A stretch of 64,000 nucleotides of DNA from Patiria pectinifera (lineage: Eukaryota; Echinodermata; Asteroidea; Valvatida; Asterinidae). The stretch is from the NCBI GenBank assembly GCA_029964075.1, contig CM057133.1:16330699-16394698 (forward strand), in the 5' to 3' direction. The notes beneath the pieces were generated by a model. That model was not told where the DNA came from. It was given only the letters and a program-made list of their open reading frames with translations, and made no database searches. Of this stretch, positions 40,201-55,200 are shown piece after piece; positions within the stretch are counted from its first letter, which is position 1, and each line of letters starts with the position of its first letter. A program made the position numbers and the translations under genes.

Positions 40201-43200
40201 ATCCTCCAAAATCATCCATTATTTCTTGAATTTGTACAGTGGAGGGGTGACCATTCCTCAATCCTTCAAAATCCTCCAACAATCACTGTTAATTAATGGG
40301 TTCAGGCAGTGCCAATAACACAATAATATGAACTCAATACAATGCATCCTCCAAAATCAACCGACTTTTTCTTGCCGTTCATCCTCCATCCCCCAAAATC
40401 CTCCAAAAGTGCCTGGAGGATTTTGGAGGATTAGGGTTTTATACAGTCATCCTCCAAGAGTGATTATGAATAGCAAGCAAAAATTATTTGAAGTCATTCT
40501 TAATAATATAATAATGATACTTGCATGGCAAATTACAAAGTTCCAAGGTACAGTCCTTCTGATTTGAGGCGTGCGATCACACCCCCACACCATCGCACAG
40601 TCTGGGTGCTGACAATTACCCTCGCCTCCGGCTCGGGTAATTATCACTATCAGCACCCAGACTCCAAGCGGTCTTAAACAGAGTGATAAAAACCTCCGGA
40701 GCACACATTTATTCCCTTAGTATTTATAACAGTTTGAGAATAAGGATAAATTTGTGAAAAGTTTCACTTTAACTGAAATTTGTTTTCTTTGCCTTCACAG
40801 GAAGCGGCGAGGTGCAATGGTGCTTCTCACAAGTTAAAGGGACAGTAGAAGATGACGTTACTGATGGTAAGTGCAAACTCACTTTGCAAAATCATGTACA
40901 TGTACATATGCAGATACATGGACATGTACATGTATATTGTACGCTTGTTTGTTGCTGTGGCAGGGTCCGTGGCGTTCTGTACACCCGAGGGGGCAAATGG
41001 CACCCAGCGCAAAGCCCATCACAGCAGGCAACAATTGTTTTATTATACCACGGTAATAGACTACTAACATCTGAAACTGTGGGTCTAGGCTGTTGCGGTA
41101 CACAATTGGCAAACTTTTTGCACAGAATTTTCCGTATTTTTCTTCGTGCTGATGCTGTCCTGTTCAAAAATCAAATTTCTGATCTCGTCTTTGGAACAAG
41201 AGAGAAACCTCTTCTTTGGAAGCCACCTGTTGTCATCTGCCAACATTATTACGGTGAAATTACGGCGAAATTTGCACAGTTAAAAAAAGCAGACGAACAG
41301 TGATGAACGATGTAAACAAAAATGGCAGTCATGGCAGAAATATTGCTTCACCGCCCCTGTGGTACATCTCTTAAAAACGTATATCGATTTACGTAGTACC
41401 AGCGTAGCTACAACCTCGTACCTGAGGTCACACAAATATAATACAACGCGATGGAAACGATCAAATTTTCAATAGCGGGAAAGAAAAAGCTAATGTACCC
41501 GTAGGGATCATCACTCATGTACCACACGCGTGCAGCGTACATCACTGTACAATGTGTGTTTGTCGCATGACACATGATCAATGATGGACCAATAAAAATT
41601 CACAATCTATTACCTGTGGTATAACAAGTGCGCATGTTCAACTTTGGATGTAGTTCTGAACTTTTCATGAGTTTACTTCAAATATATTGGTTCAGCGCGA
41701 ATCTGGAATGCCAGTCTCAAACAAGTGTTACTGATCTCTAATATTCTCATTTCCTGCCGAATCCTATCAAAGAAATTCAGAATGTTTACCTTAACTTTCC
41801 TAACTTCATAAAAAATAGATTTTGGCAGATGAGCCATATGTACCAAGTCCATCGAAATCCGCCTAGTATAGCAGTGGTGGATTCGTGGTGGATTTCAACG
41901 GATTTGGTCCTGAGGCATTATGTGAAGCAGAGTCAGTGATGGATTTTGACGGACTTTGTACTCTATTTTTAAAACGCAGTAGGGAGTTAGGGGTATTAAA
42001 CAGTCCTCAAACAACACAGCATACAATTACATGTACATGTAGTTTGAACACCCCACTGCTCGTTCATAAAACAAGACCAGGATGTGCAGGAAGCCTTGTC
42101 GACCTTCAAACACACTGACAAGATATATGTAACATGTATGGTTATGCTTTGCACAATTTCATACCTGTCATTTATTAGCGGAAATTTTCATTGAATCTGT
42201 CAAATACAAATTGTGCCATGAACATGTACTGTGGGTAATTGAATAAGGAAGTAAATGTATTACCCCCCTTTTATTTACAACACTGCAGTTGAATCTGTTG
42301 CGGTATCACAACAGGTACATACAGTACACAAACTTAACAATGCCCATGCCAACTGCTCTTTTAACTTAAAAACCGTCCTATGAAAACATGCATTGTCCGC
42401 CTTGTTATTACTTGGGTCAATATTGGTCAAGACCCCCATTGGTTTGTACACAGTAGGCCAGGAGGTGAGGAAGAAAATTTTGACTGATTGTGACCCCTTA
42501 AATAGCAGGAGGGTTAATCCTAACTCCCTACTGTCTTTAACTCTATCAAAATCCATTCCCACATTTTGGTGGATTTTGGGGGACTTGGTCCTGCAGGCCT
42601 GGTTTGACTATATATGATGGACATGGGCCTGGAGGCCTAAAGCAAAGCATGCATTGGAAGCAATGTGATTGATGGATTTTGGCGGACTTGGTCCAGTACT
42701 TAGTAAAAGACGGTAAGGAGTTACTCAATGAAGGTTTAACCCTAACCATCCTCAATTCTCCAAAATCCTCCAAAATTTCCCAAAATTTTGCAACTCCGCC
42801 TAAATTTTTCAAAATTGTCAGTTACAATCCTGCCTCAAAATGCATTCATCCTCAATCCTCCAAAATCCTCCTCATCCCAAAACTTTGCACTCGTGTTTAA
42901 ATGAAGGATAACCAACGCCAAATCCTTCAAAATCATCAGACCGTCCTGCCTCAAAATGTATTCATCCTCAATCCTCCAAAATTCTCTTGTGCTTCAATCA
43001 CCATTCATCCTCAATCCTCCAAAATCCTCATGTGCTTCAATCACCATTCATCCTCAATCCTCCAGAATCCTCATTTGATTCAATCACCATTCATCCTCAA
43101 TCCTCTAGAATCCTCCAAAACCGCCAGGAGGATTTTGGAGGAGTGAGGTGGGTTAGGGTTAAGGAAAATTTTGGAATGGAATGCTTTCATCGGTAACCTT

Positions 43201-46200
43201 GCTTTGCTTTGAGAAAAAAAGAAGATGCATTTTCACAGCTTTCTCATGAAGTATGATATATACTGTGCTAAAAGTTTGGCAGGTTAGTTTTTTAATAAGC
43301 TCCTGCATAGTACTGTCGTTCCTGCAATCAACAAAACTGGGGGTCTTTTTGCAAATGGTTTCCATTCCCTTTAATTTAAAACTCGGTGTACATGTATAAC
43401 TCATTGATAACTTCCTACAGTGGCACAGGAATGACAGGTTGAACAATGAAGAGGAAGTGTTTACTACATGTACATGTATAAAATAGCATTTCTGTCCCCT
43501 AAAAAATATTCAAGCTTTTTTATGCCTGTGTCCTTGAATTTTTTGGGGTACTACTTTGTGACTCATTTTTTTAACCCTAACCCCCTAGGCCCTTGTTGCT
43601 TACAACCATCCTCAATCCTCCAAAATCCTCCAAAGTTTTTCAACTCCGCCTAAATTTTTCAAAATTGTCAGACAGTCCTGCCTCAAAATGCATTCATCCT
43701 CAGTCCTCCAAAATCCTTTTGTGCTTCATTCACCATTCATCCTCAATCCTCCAAAATCCTCACGTGCTTCAATCACCATTCATCCTCAATCCTCCAGAAT
43801 CCTCATTTGATTCAATCACCATTCATCCTCAATCCTCTAGAATCCTCCAAAACCGCCAGGAGGATTTTGGAGGAGTGAGGTGGGTTAGGGTTAAAGTATG
43901 CATTAGTTAACTTTATGTATTTCACAGCATGTGATGACCTTTATTTAATTACTAGACAGGCATGTAACTTTACCTCGGATCTGCTGATATCCTCATTTTC
44001 TCATGAATGCCAAATTGAAAAACACTAGGGGCCTAAACAAAGTCTTGTGTGGTTTGGATTGGAATGCCCTCGGTTTTTTTTTCTTTCTCGGTTTTCTTCT
44101 AAATTCCCTGTTGCATTGCGTATGGCAATGAAGTGTTGAACAAGGATGAATATTCAGCAAGATTGTTGCACTTAGTTCATAATATAATTATTTCTTGCTA
44201 TTTTTATGTTAATTTCTGTGGTACATTATTTAATGCGTAATTGATCAACGTTATAAAGGCCGCGCAACACAAATTTAATATATTATTATTAGAATATTGT
44301 GATTATTACAATCACATGTACATGTACCGGTATTTAGCAAAAACATTTGCAGAGAAACGATTTTATGATCTTCAATAGTGTCAAATGAAAATCATTTCAG
44401 GCTCACTTTGTGTAATCCATTGTCCAAGCCAATTATTACATGTACATTGTACATATATACCGGTATGCATAAGTACTGTACATGTATGAATGTACAGGTA
44501 GACCTTCTGTTTGCCGATTTTTTGGCCAAGAATATTTTATTTATTTTTTTATCATTTTCTGAGGATAGCATTCTGTGTACCAGCCATTCAAAGCTAATCA
44601 AACAATTAGGCTGAGTTGTGCAGGCGTGAAAACTTCAAAATTTATTACAATTACATGGACGTGTACCCTCTTAAGAATTAACGTCAAAGGAAATTCGTTA
44701 AACCAAGCAGTGATTTGATTTTATTGTTTAATCTCAGTATTGACAGAGCAGTTGGCATTCAGTTTGCAATGTAGTACTGATAAATATATGTGCGGTTCCT
44801 ACAAATGTAGTTTGCATTCTACAGCTGAGCTCTCAGCCGCAGCATTCCCCAAGCTTTCAAAATGAATTACCGTCTGACATATCTCACAATTTCTTAATTC
44901 TATCCCTCTCTCTCTCTCTGCTCTTTTTCCCTGGCTCTCCTCTAGCCGATATCATTTCCACGGTAGAGTTCAACCACGACGGAGAGCTGCTAGCCACCGG
45001 CGACAAAGGCGGTCGCGTTGTCATATTCCAAAGGGAAGAACAGGTATGCTGAGATAGGGTTACCTGAGGGGGATGTGAAGGGACACAAAGACTGACAATC
45101 ACCCCCCCCCCCCCACCCGACCAGTACACATGCCATGGCATGTGTTTCTGTTATTAGTGAGTAGTACATACACGTACATATTTATGTGCATGTGTGTAGG
45201 CCTACATGTACAATGTAAATGTACACTATTTGTTGTACATGTAGTAACGGCCGTGCAAATAGTACAAGGTGGATGCATCCCATGAGGCTTTTCACATGCA
45301 TTTTGTTTGAAATCAAGTTTGCTTCAGATAGTAATATGTAAGCCCAAGTGCATTTCTGGAAACAAGGATATGAATGGCATAGAACAAGTGGTGGGATTTA
45401 AATCCGGATTTGTTTAAATTCGGTTTGAATTTCACTATTTGGTTTAGATTTGGGAAAATGGATCTTCAAAACCAACCTTTGAAAATAAAGTATTCCATTG
45501 TTTGTGACACAGGCTGAAGAGAACAACTGGAGTATTTCCTAATTTGCTCCGTGGTCTCTGATTGTAACTGCATTCACTTGCTAGTGGTCATCTTGGGATA
45601 TGAATAACCTGCCCATTTGACTAATCAGAGAGTTCCTACCCATTTTGGCAGCATTACTGTTCTGAAGTGTTTTTGTAACTTGGCCAAATGGTCATTGAAT
45701 CCTACAAACTAAATGTTCATGTTTACCCAATCATTGGGAGGGCATTGCATGTGATGCCTCACTCCTGACGTTTTGTTGGCATGACTGTGAGCTGAACAGA
45801 ATTTCCGGTGAAATCGGATAACCGTTATTCGGTTTGAAAAAAGTAGGATAACCAGATTTTGAAATCTCTGAGTTCACCCACCACTACACGGAACGCGGTA
45901 CGCATACATTTTTGCCATGTTCTGTTTTTACCCCTCAGCCGAGAGGCTCGAGGGGTATTGTTGTCTTTGGATAGCTGATAATAGTATACACATGTACACT
46001 CAACTTAAAAAGAAAGTCCCCCTTAATACCTTTTTGTCTGACTCAAAAATCTGTACTGATAGTCGTTACTTGAGCGAGAGGTGCTGAGTAGTTTTTGAGT
46101 TCGACAAAAAAGTATTGGAGGGGGGGGACTTTCTTGTTTGGTTGAGTGTATGTACTAGTATATTAGTAACTAGAGTACCGTATGCAGGAAAAAGGTACAT

Positions 46201-49200
46201 GTTGGTAACATCCATGCAAAAAAAAATAATTAAAGGACAGGCAAAAATTTATTGAGTTAAATTGTACGTGCACATTTGTGCAGGATTTATTTGAATTTGG
46301 CTAGTCCTCTCAATGGGATAACATGTATTTGAAAAACAATTGTAAGAGTAATGTCGTACCAGTGCGTCACAATGAAATTTCAGTTGTGGACATCACAAAA
46401 TGTGCTTCAGTTTCGCTTCCGTATGAAGATTGATCCCAAGATGCAACAGGCCATCAGCCTCGGTCCAAAATGTTGGCCACCGGTGTCCAATGAGGGGAAT
46501 AATCGTCAAAACGATTTTTGGCAAGGTATACACCTCCAGAATTGGAAAATATGTGATAACATTGCAGCAGTGGCAGCTTTTTGGGTGTTATCACCCTTTT
46601 TTTCAAAATGTCCATCAAAATGCTTGTTACCACTCTAGGGGCGGTCTACCTTGTGCATGCGCACTATAATCATTTATGCCCTGATTTGATACTGACCAAA
46701 CCCCCAGGCTGATGGCCTAGAACATTCAGGCTCTGCTTTGATGGAATATGTTGCACAAGGCTGCATCTTTACATGGCAACTGCCTCATTGGAATGGTTAA
46801 GGGGGAGAGAGAGATCACTCATGCAAACAAACTGCATATTGAAATCCACACGTAGCCGCAGCAAGTCAATTCCATGCTTAATTTAACCAGACGTTCGCGT
46901 GTGTATTCATTTCTGGTGTGCAGTTATATATGTTGTGTTCCTGATATACTGACAGATGAGGCTGTGTAACATAATGGACTAAAGACGTGTCATTTTCTTT
47001 TTGCATGGGTTCCCAAATCTGCAGAGTAAAAACTGCACGCCACCGAGAGGGGAGTACAACGTATACAGCACGTTCCAAAGCCACGAGCCAGAGTTTGACT
47101 ATTTGAAAAGCTTAGAAATTGAAGAGAAGATCAACAAAATCAAATGGCTCAACCGCCAAAACTACGCCCATTTTCTGCTTTCAACAAACGGTGAGTCCCA
47201 TACTTTTCTTTGGATATTTTATTTGGTCTGTGTTTATTAAAACAACTCTTGTGTCTGCGAACCATGTTAACAGGAAAAGGCTGATGTTCCTCAAATGTTC
47301 CTAAGATTTTAACCTCTCAAAGCCCCTTTTTTAACCCTTGTTTAACTTCTCTGGCTGGCAAATTCAGCTACGCCATCACAGCATTTAAAAGCAACGAAGT
47401 GACTGTTTTCAACAGTTAAGAACTCCCTTCTTAATTCGATATAGCCATGCTTTGACTGGAGGTGATTGATATGTCAGCTGTACCTACAAGTTACCTTTTT
47501 TGTATTTTGATGGCATTTGACTCGTAAAAGCGTTAACACGAATGTGATCTGACTATTTTTTTTACTAGTCTATATACAAATGCATGGCAAAGGAAATAGA
47601 AGAAATTTTTGACTGCCTGTGACTGATCAAACACTAGGAAGATTAACCCTCCTATGCGAACATACATTCTTTGCCAAGTTGTCCTTGCAGTTAAAATCGA
47701 GCCTTGCGAGCCTGGTTCCACCTCAGAAAATGGCTGCCTCCAAAGTAGCCTATAAAACTGTCACACACAGTAGTTCATTTTAACATCCGTTCTACATGTG
47801 TACCATCCATCTATCTGTGGTTTTGGATCCTCTTTTTAATTACACATATGGGCAATTCCACGGTTTATCACGTTACATTTTTGATGTACTTCTGAGTTCC
47901 CTTGGACTGTAATTAACTTACTGAAAAGGTTTAAAAACTGTTATCCCCATGGCAGATAGAGTAGAACTAGACCTACCTGAGCACCAATGACGACATCCAG
48001 AAAAATGTGTTATGTATGATAAACAAGAGGCACAAAATCGGTATCTCACGTTACATTTTCATAACGTGAGTAACCATGGGGATAACAGTTATTAAACCTT
48101 TTCAGTAAGGTAATTACAGCCCAAGGAAACTCAAAAGTACATCAAAAATGTAACGTGAGTAACCGTGGAATTGCCCATATGCAAAAATCTGAACAATCCT
48201 ATTGATCCAAACTTCTTCTATTCCCCTCTGCTCTTTCAGATAAAACAATAAAACTTTGGAAAGTCTCGGAGCGGGACAAGAAATGGGTAGGTTCCAACTT
48301 GACTGAGGAGGACGGCGCATTACGGGACCCCTGCCAAATCACGTCAGTACGCCTACCCGCAGTACAACCCATCGAATTAATGGTAGAAGCAAGCCCTAGG
48401 TAAGCCCCGGCCACGGACAAATCAACTTATCCGTTAATTCCAGCTGTTGGTAAAGGATTCTGCGAAAAAAAAGAAGGAAACTTTATCACTGAACCCATGG
48501 AGATCAATGAAGTGAGTGTGACGAATGCAAAGATTCAATCTGGCAAAAGCCGTCAAGGCAGAAACCTAAATTCACCTTTGCCAGCCAGATCCCCTGACCT
48601 TTTTGTCTTGGCCGTGTAGCTTCGGGAACCCTTCCAACTCCAAATCGAAGGGCATTCTTTATTTTTCACTAAAAGCCCAGTGTGAAGTAAGAGTAGCTGG
48701 ACTGAACAGATATGAATCCATCGCAATCTGGTTTGTAAGTGTGACGTCATTTCAACTTAAAGGGAATGTACATCATTGTCTTTTACTGTAATTTTCTGAA
48801 ATGAACTATTTGAGGGGTTAGTATAATAGATCAAATATTGTTACACACTGACATGCTTGAAATTTTGTGTTCGAAAATGCTGGAAAAAGCAAGAAAACCA
48901 AAAATGTTCAAGTAGTCTGGTTCCCTGATTCCACTTAAGATAAAATGGATCAATTTATAGATGCCAGAAAATTGTAAAGGTAAGGGAACCAGTCTAGCTG
49001 GCCTGCACCCATTCATGAACATGTAACCAATAGCAAACAAAATTTGGACTGAAAAAAAGGGTAAATTTGGAGCAGCAATTGAAAAATAGTTAGGTTTTTC
49101 CAACGGTGGTCGGCCGACCACCGTTGGAAATGTATACAACAATACAACTTTCTTGAAAATGACTTCACACCAGGTGCCATAATTTTACAAGATGCTTTTG

Positions 49201-52200
49201 ACTATCATTTACCAGCATCCTAGTAAGGTATTTCGTAAAAACTTGGTAGTTTTATTTTTCGATGTTTGCAAATGTTGTATATTCCCTTTAAACCATGCCC
49301 AATGCACACGGTGTAGCATTGGAACCAGAAGTAGTGCAAGTGGCTTGTTTAGCCAGTGGGCTCTTGTAATCAGGGGTGTGTGTGCGTGTGTGACGCAGTC
49401 ACTTACGAACTGGCAACTGCCCAACCTGGCTTAGAATTTTGGCAAGTACGGGAAGGCTCTGTTAAAGAGGTTTCGCAAGTGATTGGATACGCGAAACATG
49501 ACATGTAGGTCATGAGTTTGTGCAGTCTTGTGACGTCATACGCAACTTGCTATCTGCACTTTTGTTGCTTCAAACGAAACAAAAATGCACAAAAAGTAAA
49601 TGGTTCTATGTATGGCCTTTAACCCTAACCACCCCAACTCCATTAAAATCCATCCCCCCCATTTTGATGGATTTTGGGGGACTCGGTCCAGAAGGCCTGG
49701 CGTGACTCAATATTGATGGAGTATGCTGGACTTGGGCCTAATGGCCTGTAGCAGTGGTAGGGGTATCCGATTGATTTTGCCTAGCTTCCTGTACTGCTAT
49801 TGGGATAAAAGCCATGTGTAGCAAGTCCATGAATTGTCAACCAGTGCGTCAGTGGTGGATTCCATTATGTCATGTTATAGTATGTATTGGACGCACAGTG
49901 ATTGATGGATTTTGATGGACCTGGTCCAGTTCCTGGTAAAAGACGCTAGGGAGTTGGGTTAAATCGGTAGGTGTGTTTCAGGAAATTTACCACTATTCCT
50001 AAATTTGTGGCAATTTTGCTAGGAACTTGTGTTTTTGGAAACCCACTCCTGACATGGTTTCCCCTACATTTTTTTCCTTTTGTTCATATATCGTCTGTGC
50101 AGGAGAGTATTTTCTAATGCCCACACGTACCACATCAACTCGATATCAGTCAACAGTGATGGGGAGACGTATATATCAGCCGATGACCTTAGAATCAACC
50201 TATGGCATCTAGGAATCACAGACCAGAGTTTTAGTATCCTTTTGAATTTGACATTAATTTTTTCATTCTTTTGACATATATTGCTATGTATTTATTTTAT
50301 TTTATTTTTGAGGAGTGGGGCATAATTTTTGCTGCTGATGCATTTTGTCTTCCCCGTTATAATTGTCAATGCTGCTAGACAAAATAGAATTTGTATTTGT
50401 AACATCTGCTTTTATGTCTCTCTTAACCTTAACCCCTTGGGCCCTTTTTTGCTAGGAACCATCATCAATCCTCCAAAAACCTGCACTTATCTTTAAATGA
50501 AGGATATCCACTGCCTCAATCCTTCAAAATCCTCCAACAGCCCTGCCTCTCAAAATGCATTTAGCCTTAAAGAGACGGATACCATCAAATTGTCATTTAT
50601 TACCCCAAGGTCTACCAAATGTTAACATGGCTCAGTTAAATTAATTTCTGTGAAAAAAAATCATAAATAAGCAGTTTTTATTTTGTCTGCTTTTCTTACT
50701 CTGAAAAAAGAAATGTTTTATGAAATTTGACTTCCAAAGACAATCACTTTTAATGTGAGGCGTTAAACAAAATATTGTGTGTTTACGGTAACCTGACCTA
50801 CCTGGATTTTTTGCATGCCGAATTGCCGACCCCAAACTTTTTATTGCCACATTTGGCCCCAAATTTAAAATGATGTATATTTTGAAAAATGAAAAAGTCT
50901 TCCCTATGCATGGTGTTTTGTGCCTTTTTATTAGTCAATTAAACAGTTTAATTAAACAAAGATTGTTAAAGGTACGTGTACATGTAGCCCAAAGTAAAAA
51001 AAAAAGTAAAATATAAAAGACAAACTCACAAAAAATTCACAAAACGAAATTATTTTCCTATCTACCTAGGCCTACCTGGATAAATTTTTAGGGTGTTACC
51101 GTAATCGCACAAGTTTTTATCTCCGCCTTAACATTTTCATTTCATTAATTTTTTTGTGATGGGGGGGAGGGGGAAAGGAAGGATTTCTGTTACACTGTTC
51201 AATCACATACAAGTAGTTAGCCCATTTAAATCAAGTCAGTTTTTTTTTCTAAAAGCATCAACTAACCGCAGGGATTCAGATGTATGTTCACTTCACTGTG
51301 TCTAACGCTGCACTCTGTAACAGCTTCAAGGCTTAAAAAAAGAAAAGGGCAACACATAAAATCCCTCCGTCCGTGTCTCTTCCCCCTGAGAATTCCCCCA
51401 TTGAAATGCCACACAAAGCCATCAGGGGGAGACATGCAGAGTCAAATTTCCTGCTGCTTAAGCCAGCCTCACTGCTGTGCCTGTTTTGTTGCGCTGTTTT
51501 TTCGAAATCTGAAATTGTAGACGCACAAGTTTGCTAATAGGTGGGGGATTTCTCGGGCATAATGCAAGTCGGTGTCGGCAATATTGGTACGTCTAAGCAA
51601 TTATTTATTTATTTTTCATCACATTTGATTGTCCTGCTAAGATCCAATGTTTGCCTCATTAATTTTTTGATGTATAGTTCAGGTCAATGCATTCAGTAAG
51701 CAGTTTGCATCAGTTGTTACTTTTTCAAAAAAAAATAAGTTGAATTAATTATCATGTTATTTTGCCAGTCAGTAAGACTTTTTGTAAAATGGCGATTGCC
51801 CCTCCCCCTCCCCTGTTGAAAAAAAAATGATTAAAAGAAAATTAAAAGAAAACAGGAAACTGTTGTTGAAGAAAAGAAAAGGAATAGATAAATTTTGGCT
51901 TGATTATTAAATTGGCTTACTTTCCATCTCGTATTTTTAGCCCGCAGGCTAAAGTGCGCGCTGGAACACAATTATACAATAAAAAGACTGCAAATTAAAA
52001 AGTAAATTGCTTGCTGTGATTAAAAAATAATTAGGGTTAATTAGGTAATTTAAAAGTGTTTATTTGGAAAACCCACATTAAAACAAAATTCGGGCACACA
52101 ACACACAGGCGCACAACCACTGACACCACAACAAAAAGCACAATGGAAGCAATATGGCGGTTGAAAAGAAAACACCACAAAAATAAAAAATCCCACTCAT

Positions 52201-55200
52201 TTTTGGATGCCGTTTGTCAACAGCTTCCTTCCCATCCCTGATTCGGCAGTTCCTTTAAAGATCAAGCGAGGCCGCTGTGCCACTGTCATGTGCCTGTGAT
52301 CTTCATTTCCTGGCTGTCTGACATTTAGGACTCAAGAGCGTAGGATGTCTTGGATTATCACCCGTGTCGGGCCCATTGCCTCGTCTCACAGACCTCATCT
52401 TTATTCAGATTTTTTTTCATTATTGTGTGTGCGCATAAGCTTTACCCAGTAGAGTGAAATTGAAGTGACATTGACCATTGATTTCCCTACAAAAGTTACA
52501 AATCATGATGTTAAAAATTAAGAAAACCTTGGAAATAAGTGACACATATTGTGTTTAGGTATTTTTAATATACAGTCGAGTCTCGTTAATACAAACTCGT
52601 TCGGACCTAGCCAAATAGTTTGTTATATCAGAATTTTGTACTAAGAAGAACATCAGTCCCATTCATTGTGCGCATAAATGCACAGTCGGGACTAAGGCTT
52701 TATGTTTGTTATAACCAGAATTTTGTATTAACAGAGTTTGTACTAACGAGATTTGACTGTACATGTATATACAGACTAGGAATTTCTCATTGTATAGTGA
52801 CTGTGGACACTGTGTATTTAATTCTTTGCACTCATTCCTTCAGTTAAAAAGAAGTACAGGGTGAGTAAAAAAAAAAACGAAACCCAAATGATGGGACCAT
52901 TGTTTTATTGAAGTTCTGCATGTACAAATGTAGCACTTTCAAAATCTAGGATATGAAAGCCCAATTCATACGCTTTCTTTTAGTACAAGAATCATTCAAA
53001 TCACTCATGTACTTTTCAAGTTGCAGAATTTTTAACACAACCACCGTTTTAAGGTTATGTCCACGGATCACAACAAATCTCAGTGTTCTTTCAGCAAAAC
53101 GAAAAATCACATGGATGTGTGTGAATTGTTTTTCGTTTTGGTGAAAGAACGCACACCTTTTGTGTGATCCGCGGACAGAACCTTAAAACGGTGGTGATGT
53201 TTAAAATTCTGTAACTTGAAAGGTACATGAGTGATTTCAATGATTCTTTTGCTAAAAAAAAAAGCGAATGAATTGGGCTTTCATATCCTAGATTTTGAAA
53301 GTGCTACATGCAGAACTTCCTTAAAACAATGGTCCATACATTTGGGTCTCGGGTTTTGTTTTACTCACCCTGTATGTACGACTCATTTTAATTGTACTTC
53401 AGGTAGTTGCACCTTGTTTATGTTATTGCATCAGTATATGCTGTTAACCCTCCTGCTATGTAAACAGTCACAAAGAGTTAAAAAAATCAGTCCTCTTCCA
53501 CTGCCATGCCTTTTACATAGGCTAGTTACCAACAGTCCGATCATTATTCAAGCCAGCACTGTGCTAGTCAAATTCAGTCAACAGACAAAAACAGGCTAGC
53601 GGTAGGCACAGCTGGCTTATCAATCACCTACATGTACAGTCCAAGCATAGCTGTTTCAAGTTGCATAGCATGTAACACTAATCCCATTAACTTTGTTGAT
53701 TTGTATATTTCAAGTCAATCCAGTCAGTGAGCAGTTTGCAACAGTTTTTACATTTTCAAAAAATTAGTGTAATTAATTTATTATCATGTTATTTTGCCTG
53801 TCAGTAAGACTTTTGTAAAATGGAGATTTCTAAGAAATCTTGTTGGCTATCTTTAAAAATTTAGGACGCAACCACTAAAGTTACCGGTAATTAGGTTATT
53901 TTCAAAGTGTTCATTTGGAAAATCAACATTAACCCAAACTTTCTAGGTATTTTTGCTAGGATGTAGCCTCAATCCTGCAAAATTGTCCAATTGGCCTCAT
54001 GGAAAAATAGCATATAGCCTCAATCCTGCAAATTCCTCCATTATTTCTTGAATATGGTCCGTGGAGGGGTGACCACTGCCTGAATCCTGCAAAATTCTGT
54101 GTCAGTGACTGTCAATATGTTGAGGCTTTGCCAGTGACGTCCTGGAGCGGTACGGAGGGCTACAAGCATAATCTTATTTATGCATGGCTGAGCAAAAACA
54201 ACACTAGGTCCGGCCCAAGACCTTGACAAAGTGCATCCTATGAAATCAGTAACGCACTTTTGCCATGTAACCTCAATCCTCCAAATTCCTCCACTTTGGC
54301 AAAGAGGATTTTGAAAGATTCGGGGCAGTTAGGGTAAAAAAATGCAGACACACGACACACAGGCACGCTGCTGCCACTGCACAAAAAGCACAATTGAAGC
54401 AAAGTGGCTGTTTAAAAAAAAAAAATACCAAAACATTTTCCTCATGCCATGCACATGTGCGACCGCCTCCTATCGTGTGACCAAGCTTGGTCACCTGGCA
54501 GAACACGTGAGGCCTCAACAACCCCAGTCGATAAAGACACCATAATGGTGTCGCAAGCTCCTGATACGAGCTCTGTAACTAAAGTCTCAAGAAGCTATCT
54601 TTTATTTAATTGATATAATAATGGGACAGGAAACGAACTTTCATGCTAGATTTTCCTCTCATGTTTGAATGACAAGAATCCTTAACCCTACACCTCAGAT
54701 ATTGTTGATATTAAGCCAGCCAATATGGAGGAGCTAACGGAGGTCATCACGGCAGCCGAGTTCCACCCTAGGGAGTGTAATGTATTTGTTTATAGCAGTA
54801 GTAAAGGCAGCATCAGGTTATGCGACATGAGGCAGGCGGCGTTATGCGACCAAAGTGCAAAAAGTGAGTAGATTGGTCCTCCCGTTTTAGTCAGGGAGTT
54901 TAGATTAGTATTTGAAAATTTGTAAACATGGGGGAAGAAGCCTAGAGGTTTTGAGCTCTGTTCTTGGTACAAATAGAATATTTTTTATTGTTTTCTTTTT
55001 AAACTCTTGCTATATCACAACAATCAGTTCACTTTAAAGGCATGTACAATCATTTGCATTTTGCCCAAAGTATTAACCTAGCAAATATCAAAAAGCTTCT
55101 TTGGATTAAAGATCATACTGGTACTAACACAAACACCCCGTTAAAGTATTCCGTCTGGCTTGCTGTCATTTGGAAGAAATTAGTAAATGTAGGTGATTTC

